DNA from: Ganoderma boninense
Taxonomy: Eukaryota; Basidiomycota; Agaricomycetes; Polyporales; Polyporaceae
DNA: 64,000 nucleotides
Direction of reading: 5' to 3'
Assembly (NCBI GenBank): GCA_002900995.3
Contig: CM035304.1
Location: forward strand, 5,968,134-6,032,133
This document shows, piece after piece, positions 58,330 through 64,000 of this stretch. A model generated the notes under the pieces. That model was not told where the DNA came from. It was given only the letters and a program-made list of their open reading frames with translations, and made no database searches. Positions within the stretch are counted from its first letter, which is position 1; the number at the start of each line of letters is the position of its first letter. A program made the translations under genes and the position numbers.

Positions 58330-58970
58330 ACGATTCGTCCACATCCACACATTTCCCCAACGTCAGTGTGACACATAGCGCAGAGGGCAAGAACGGTACT
58401 AGGCTCAGCGTACATACCTGCACTTGGGCGCACCAGCGTTGCAGGGCAGCCGCGATCCTCTTCCGCACTTGCACGGGCGTTCGCCGCCGTTTCTCCCTGT
58501 CGTCACCTAGGTATGTGATAGGTTTCCTGCGTCGTGTCCACGAGTCCTTGAATGTTACAGCACGTCCGTAACCGCACCCACCCAGTGTCGCGGGCGAAAA
58601 GAGAGTGTGTGCGTGGGCTGCTGCTGCGAGGTCAGCCTTAGCTTCTTGTGAAGGCCCTGCGTCCCCCGTCGCGGTAGTATGCAGCGGACGCTGTGGTAGC
58701 GTACGTGCCATGTCCCTAGGCCTGGGGTGCGCTATCTAGGAAGTAATGAAGGTGAAGGAGTCCAGGACGCCGACTAGGTCTCCCGCTATCTGTCTCATCC
58801 GATGAGTGGGACACTCAGCCCGAGCAACTCGACTCTCGGTGGATGTGCGAGATAGGCTCGCAGTACCCGAGGACGCCACAGGCGGCGCTCCTGGACCCCA
58901 GTTGACACTTACCGAGACATGGACGTCCAACACTAGCCGTGATGCACTACTGCTCCTCTCAGACGAATAC
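58330..58970. repeat. Dispersed block A, copy 3 (inverted, partial)
   Basis: The minus strand reads ccttcacaagaagct, gacctcgcagcagcagccca, cattcaaggactcg, gacgcaggaaacctatc, gtgcggaagag, gctgccctgcaacgctgg and caagtgcaggtatgtacgct, closest to copy 1. Only the right half of block A is present. Confidence 0.65.
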
Positions 58971-61510
58971 ATTCTACCCCATCCGATATACCTAATCATT
59001 CCCTTATGTTCTCTTGTGACTACAGTTGCTAGTTTGCGAGATGTCGAGTCGCTGGATGTCAACGTCTCCCTGACGTTCGGAGAGGCAGTGGAGGGAATGG
59101 CCGACAAGGCACGACGGAGACTACAGGGCAGGTTATATGTAAGGTATCGGCGCCTGACTTGGCGTCTCGTACACTCTCCAGCGTCTCGTCTTCCTAATCG
59201 GACGATCGGTCGCCCGTCTCCCGCGTGCTCCCACTTGGTCTCGACCTCCATGTCTCACCTCCCGGTCTCTCTCTAGGTGCCCGGGTTCCTTATTGTTCTC
59301 TTTCCTCTTGGTTTCCGTTTCCCTCGCTCCCGCTCGGACCTCTTCCCACTCCACCTCATTTCCAATATCTCTTCTCATTGTTCTCTCTATGTACTTAGGC
59401 TTGTACTCGTACGGGGTTGAAGCCCCAGACCTTGCGATACGACGACTCAACCCACTCATTCGACTCGCGTGTCTGCAAGACTCTCTCGTGTTTACGGACC
59501 CTTCCGACTGCTTGCGCTCAACGCCCAAGTCCCGGAAGTCCGGTTTATCACATTATACCACACGAGCTCCAGCGCGACCTCATCCGCTCAGATGGATCAC
59601 TCCCAAGGTGCGTTTTCCTCTCATTTCCTCTGCTGTTGGGCCGCTGATACAGTATAAACTGAAGGTGCGAAATAAAGGACAGAACCAATTGCATTCTTTA
59701 TTTCTACAAGAAAATAGCAGCACTCGTCTGCAATGAGGAGACGTACACTAGTACTGCGGTTAGTCGATCGAGCGCGAGCAAGCAGGGGAAAGAGGAAAAT
59801 GCCAGATGGTGGTACACGCCGGCGTACGTGTTTCACGATCTGTGGATGCTTGTCGTGGACGTTGAACTAGGAGCTCAACACTCTCCTCGCGGCTTATAGC
59901 GAGCGGAGACTTGCACAGGCTAGGAAGGTGTAGCGAGCATTGAGCTCCGACGTCATCAACCCTCGCTGTCCGAGGGACTGGTACCACGCATCCGCTCCGC
60001 ACACGCTCTGATGCGACAACGGGAAGACTGGCCCCCGTATCCAACATGTTTGGACTGGCACCTTCTGCACCCAGACATCACGGAGCTTCCTCTCAAGCCG
60101 AGCATGTTATCAGGATGGCCCCGCCGTCGTCGCGAGAAGGCTTCCTGTTGAATGCGTTGATGCCGGCGGATGTTGACACTGGACTCCCCACTCACTACAG
60201 GTCGCTCAACCTACGGCGGATGTTGCATATAAATACCCAGGTCCGAGATGCAGTGGCTGAGCTGGTTTAGCAGGTATGCAGGTGTTCAAGGCGTTCCTGC
60301 GCAAGCATCTAACCTTGACGATCGGAACGCAGTACAGGACGTCGATGCGAAGGTTCGAGTCCCCAATCGCGAGGGTCGTGGACCGGTCCAACTCCAAGTT
60401 CGACTGCATTGCATGGCTCCGGCCACTGCTCAGTCTCTATGGAATTCCCAAACCTCTCCATACGACTTTCTACGTGCTCTTGTTGCGAAGACAGCACGCA
60501 GCTGACGTTCGTTCTGTCCTGGCCTGCATCCCACTCCTCTCTCGCACTCCATACTCGATGAACATGCTTGAATTACGTCGCATTGACCGCCGCAACACCG
60601 CCCAGACCTGTTCTGCGTGGAGGTTGCACGGTCATTAGATGACAAGACGCTGCCTCCGCTCTCGGATTGGCGTTCAAGCCACGCGACATGCCTCGCTTTC
60701 TCTCCTCCTGTAGACCGGATACTGGAAAAGTGTCCTCAGGTCGAAGGCAGTCGAACAACCTCGGCACACCTGGTACGTGCAGCCGTCAGTCCGCGAGTGG
60801 CCTGCAGCTCACATTCCTCCAGTAGCTGCGCTTCCCCTCGCTAGGAAGACCCTCGGTGGTTCCTCAGCACCATTCTCCCAATCATCGTATGACGACGATC
60901 ATCTTGGTCAAGTCTACAGCAGTTGTCATGCATCCCGTGTCCCTCCACAGTCGCAGCATATTTTCTTCCTCTGTCCCTACCACTGTCACCATCTCTGCAT
61001 CATCCTTCTTCAGACCCTACAGCGTACTTCAACTGCTCTTGTGAGTTTATGCAATTGACAGGCTGGCCCTCAACCCAAGCTGGGGTCCTAGTCAGTTGCG
61101 CTCTCTCATTACCGCGCTTCGAACTGCTAGCTGCCACATTTAACTTCTACTGTGGAGCACCTTACACGGTGTTTCAAAAGTCTGATAATCATAGGTTTCA
61201 CATCAAGCACATAGGTCTTGACATTCACGCACCTGACTCTATATCCAATTTCAAACACCTGCCCCCATACACTCCTGTGTGCCAGAGATGTCACATCTAT
61301 TTCACTCCTGACTCACACATGTTGCATACTCTGAATAATTGCTGCCTATCCCCTATGGCATGATAACAATGTAGTCTCACTCCTTAAGATTCTTTGGTGT
61401 GAAAAACATACACAAATACATTTTTGACAAGTCAAAACCTGATGCAATACAAGACAGTGTCCATCTAGTCAGTCATCCAAAACATAGCACACCCAAACTC
61501 CAATAGTCTA

Positions 61511-63808
61511 TCAAGCATGCACACCATAACTATCCCTGCCCTCCATCACAACATCGTTGGTAGCACCTCCTGTGTCTCCAAATACCACTTCTTCTATCCC
61601 ATCACCACATTTCTCCTCTAGGCCACTCTCCTCCAGGCCAACGTTGATGCCATGTGTCCCAAGGAGTGAGTCGTCCGCCTCTTTCCTCTCTCTCCCCAGC
61701 CTGGTCCCCTCTAGTTCTACCGCTGACGATGCAGGCAACTCATCGCTGAGAATATCGACATGCAGGATGTAGTATCCATAACCCGCCAACTCTAGTCCAA
61801 GGTCCACGGTGAGCATCCTAGCCCCTGCTGTCCTCAATTCAACTCTTTCATGGCCAAGTTTGGTCCGCCATTTTGTCCTATCTCGCCAAGACACGGTGCG
61901 ATGATCCTCCCCATCAGAGCCTGGGCCAGAGTGAAGTTGAACACAGGGTCCCAACATCTTAACTCTTGCCTCCATGGCAACCTCCATGCCATTATTTTCG
62001 AGAGTGTGATTGAATTTGATGGAGATGGTGTGCACAGTGTTGGAAAGTGTGAGCCAGTGTGTGTTTGGGTGGTCTAGATCTGGATCACAAAGGTTGGCTG
62101 AGTATCCTTGGGAGTACAGGGCATTCTGAGTCTCTCTCAAAAGCAGCAACTTGATTGTGGTGTATGGTTGACATTGAGGGTGTGAGGTGGCTGGCAGAGT
62201 GGCGCTGTTAGCATTGGGGATGTAGACTGTCATTGGTTTGGTTTGCTGGTAAAAGTGCTTGATAGTTTCAGGTGACAAGAGGAAGAGATCAGGGTTGTTA
62301 AGACCATAGAGCCATCCAGGATGTATGATGTCCTTGCCATTGGACTCTGATTGGGTTACATAGCACACCCGTCCTAGCAGGTGCCCTGGATATTCCACAT
62401 GTTCACACTGAAGGATGGCTAGGTACCACTGATGCCCTTCTTTAGAGCCAAGTTCAAGTTGAAGGTCCTTGTATCCTGGCAATGTGTGTTGAAGCAGTGC
62501 TTGGGTGAGAGGGATCATGGGTAGCTGTGTGCGAATGCCGTATGGAGTGGGTGTGTACTCTATGTCAAGAGAGTTGGACAATGGAGGCTGGGTGATGTTG
62601 TGTTGGAGAGCACGAATACTGCTGGAATTGCGGAAGAGAAATGTATAGTTGGCAAAGAAAGATAGATCACTGTTGAATACTCTCGAATATGAAACACCAA
62701 CAAATGTTGAGGTGTCCTTGCAGTCAAGATTCTGCGCAGGTAGGCAAATATTCCACCATGCAAAAAGGCTTTGATCTGGGATGCGCTGAATGATCTGTTC
62801 CTGCAGCCGTTGCAATGCACGGTAGCCCTCGCCATAAAGAGTTGGCATGTTGATGTCAAAGAGACCCAGCAGCGAGTATGCCTGGTCTTCTACCCTCGTC
62901 GTCTTGCGCTCTGCTGCCCACGAGAGCCGTTGAGCAACGCTGAACGCATCTAGTGGCTCCAGGCACAACAGGGCCTTCTTATCAATTTTGGTAACGCTCT
63001 CCACGAGGTCGACGAGAGTGTGCTTCGAGCCGATCGGAGCCCAGTCCTGAGAGAGAAACTCGACCTCGAGCGGTGCGACGAGCTCTTGTAGCGTCCATCC
63101 GCGGAGAAACCATCGGCTTTTGCGAAATGCGGAGTCCTTGGCGTGATAGTCCTGTCCCGGAGGCACGTCGGCAAGGTACGCATAGCACACCTCTGCGAGG
63201 CCATACCACTTGTACATGGAGTTGATGGCCTCGGAAAGCTCGGAGCTGCTCGATTTGTTGATGCAGCACGAGTCAATCCAGATGTAGTGGTATCCCTTCT
63301 CTCGTGCGACGTGGCATGCGTTTTTGATCTTGGGAGACAACTCGGGGTCATCCCAGATTGATTTAGGTGAAGGTTTGTGAGAGTCATCGGAAGAATTGCT
63401 AGGGGAAGCAGCAAGAGCAGGGGTGAGGCCGAATCTCTCGGCGACCAAGCGCAGCAAGGCTTCCACTTCAGACTCGGTAAGACGCCCAAGGGTTGTAGGA
63501 AGGGCTGTGATTATTAAATGAGATCAAGTCGGGAGCTGCGCAGAGTACTGCAACTCACCTCGGACAAGCTTAGTAGAAGCAGCACTCTCCATCTTGGCAA
63601 CGTTGGAGCGACCCTGCGGAGTTTGAGCCTCGGATCCAGCATGATAGCGCTCCTGTATCTTCTTCAGCTCCTCGTACGTCTGCTCGCCATCCTTGTCCCA
63701 TGTGTGCGAGAGGATAGCATATACTGGTGGAGTCGGATCCCCAAAATCATCGGTAGTATCCGGGTCTATCTCGGCAAACTGACCAGTCTTGGTGTCGATA
63801 ACGCGCAT
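61511..63808 (-). CDS. HET-domain protein 4
   Basis: 747 residues from exons 63559-63808 and 61511-63504. HET domain: YAILSHTWD, GEQTYEEL, GYHYIWIDSCCINK, AINSMYKWY, YAYLADV, RGWTLQELVAP, SLLGLFDINMPTLYGEGY. C-terminal domain with YTPTPYGIRTQ, GHLLGRVCYVT and MTVYIPNAN, plus an extension of about 40 residues (EEKCGDGIEEVVFGDT, ending YGVHA) not seen in HET 2. A 5'-UTR intron (63822-63877, gtacgt to tgtccag) contains the upstream in-frame ATG, so MRVIDT at 63808 is the start. Probable role as an incompatibility or cell-death trigger is inferred from the HET domain only. Confidence 0.92.
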
Positions 63809-64000
63809 TGGATTCGGATGGCTGGACATTGACAATGAAGACCGAATGAGTACTATATATTCCAACCTACCACGTACCGCTGGCGAAAGAGTGCAAAATA
63901 GTATTTGCTGAGCGAGGCAGGACGACTAATGGTGTAAGCGGGGATGATGGTAGTGGGAGGCAAGGTCGGTGCTCCCCAGGCAGGACACGTCATGCCTTTC
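63809..64000 (-). promoter_or_regulatory. Leader/promoter of HET 4
   Basis: Holds the 5'-UTR intron 63822-63877 and upstream sequence shared with HET 3 (gagcgaggcaggac, then gggaggcaaggtcggtgctc). A TATATAT string at 63855-63861 lies inside the predicted intron and is therefore not taken as a TATA box. Confidence 0.5.

Larger units (their letters stand above)
47326..61510. other. 14 kb gene-poor interval
   Basis: The longest stretch without a recognisable gene. All frames are below 235 codons, most are antisense or overlapping, and none carries a motif I know. It contains B and A blocks, the 710-bp insertion and otherwise unexplained DNA (49.5-51.6, 54.9-58.3 and 59-61.5 kb). Frames at 60923-61363 and 59293-59736 are the most coding-like but have no support. 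Confidence 0.5.

Noticed and set aside
60923..61363. 146-codon frame with several Cys and His (CQRCHIYF)
   Set aside because: No second family member, no clear start context and no recognised zinc-finger spacing; not enough to call a gene.
35477..61510. LTR retrotransposon, rRNA gene or CRISPR-like array in the gene-poor DNA
   Set aside because: I found no reverse transcriptase, integrase or gag motif, no long terminal repeats, no rRNA core sequence and no regularly spaced repeats.

Overview
This is eukaryotic DNA, almost certainly from a filamentous fungus and most probably a basidiomycete of the Agaricomycete kind. The genes have many small introns of about 50 to 65 bases with GT(A/G)NGT donors. 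Their exons are GC-rich. The window also carries amplified families of HET-domain, BTB-domain and 2-oxoglutarate (2OG) oxygenase genes. I see no bacterial features, CRISPR arrays or operons.

Left part (1-24.5 kb). Six paralogous Fe(II)/2OG-dependent oxygenase genes are present: one on the plus strand, cut by the window edge, and five on the minus strand. They share one exon plan, including a 16-base microexon. Between them lie two housekeeping genes in divergent arrangement, mitochondrial ribosomal protein uL14m (minus) and a complete 11-exon hexokinase (plus). Three BTB genes (5.3, 19.7 and 21.5 kb) and a frameshifted HET gene (17.0-19.3 kb) are also there.

Middle part (25-35.5 kb). Three more members of the same BTB family follow, one of them broken by a lost start codon and a frameshift. 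A single-pass membrane protein with a Ser/Thr/Pro-rich outer region lies on the minus strand. Next comes a protein with an internal ubiquitin-like domain that ends in LRLRGG.

Right part (35.5-64 kb). Three long intact HET-domain genes lie on the minus strand (39.0, 45.0 and 61.5 kb). They are separated by long stretches without recognisable genes. These stretches contain a family of dispersed duplicated blocks, here called B and A, in three copies each. One B/A copy is interrupted by a 710-bp insertion with an 8-bp target duplication.

The genes do not form a visible pathway. The common theme is local birth and decay of three gene families, two of which (HET and BTB) belong to classes linked to self/non-self recognition or protein turnover. 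All exon boundaries were worked out by eye from reading frame, GT-AG signals and comparison among paralogues. For the 2OG and BTB families the exon lengths agree between copies almost base for base, so these models are reliable. Protein functions rest on motif recognition only, since no database search was possible.
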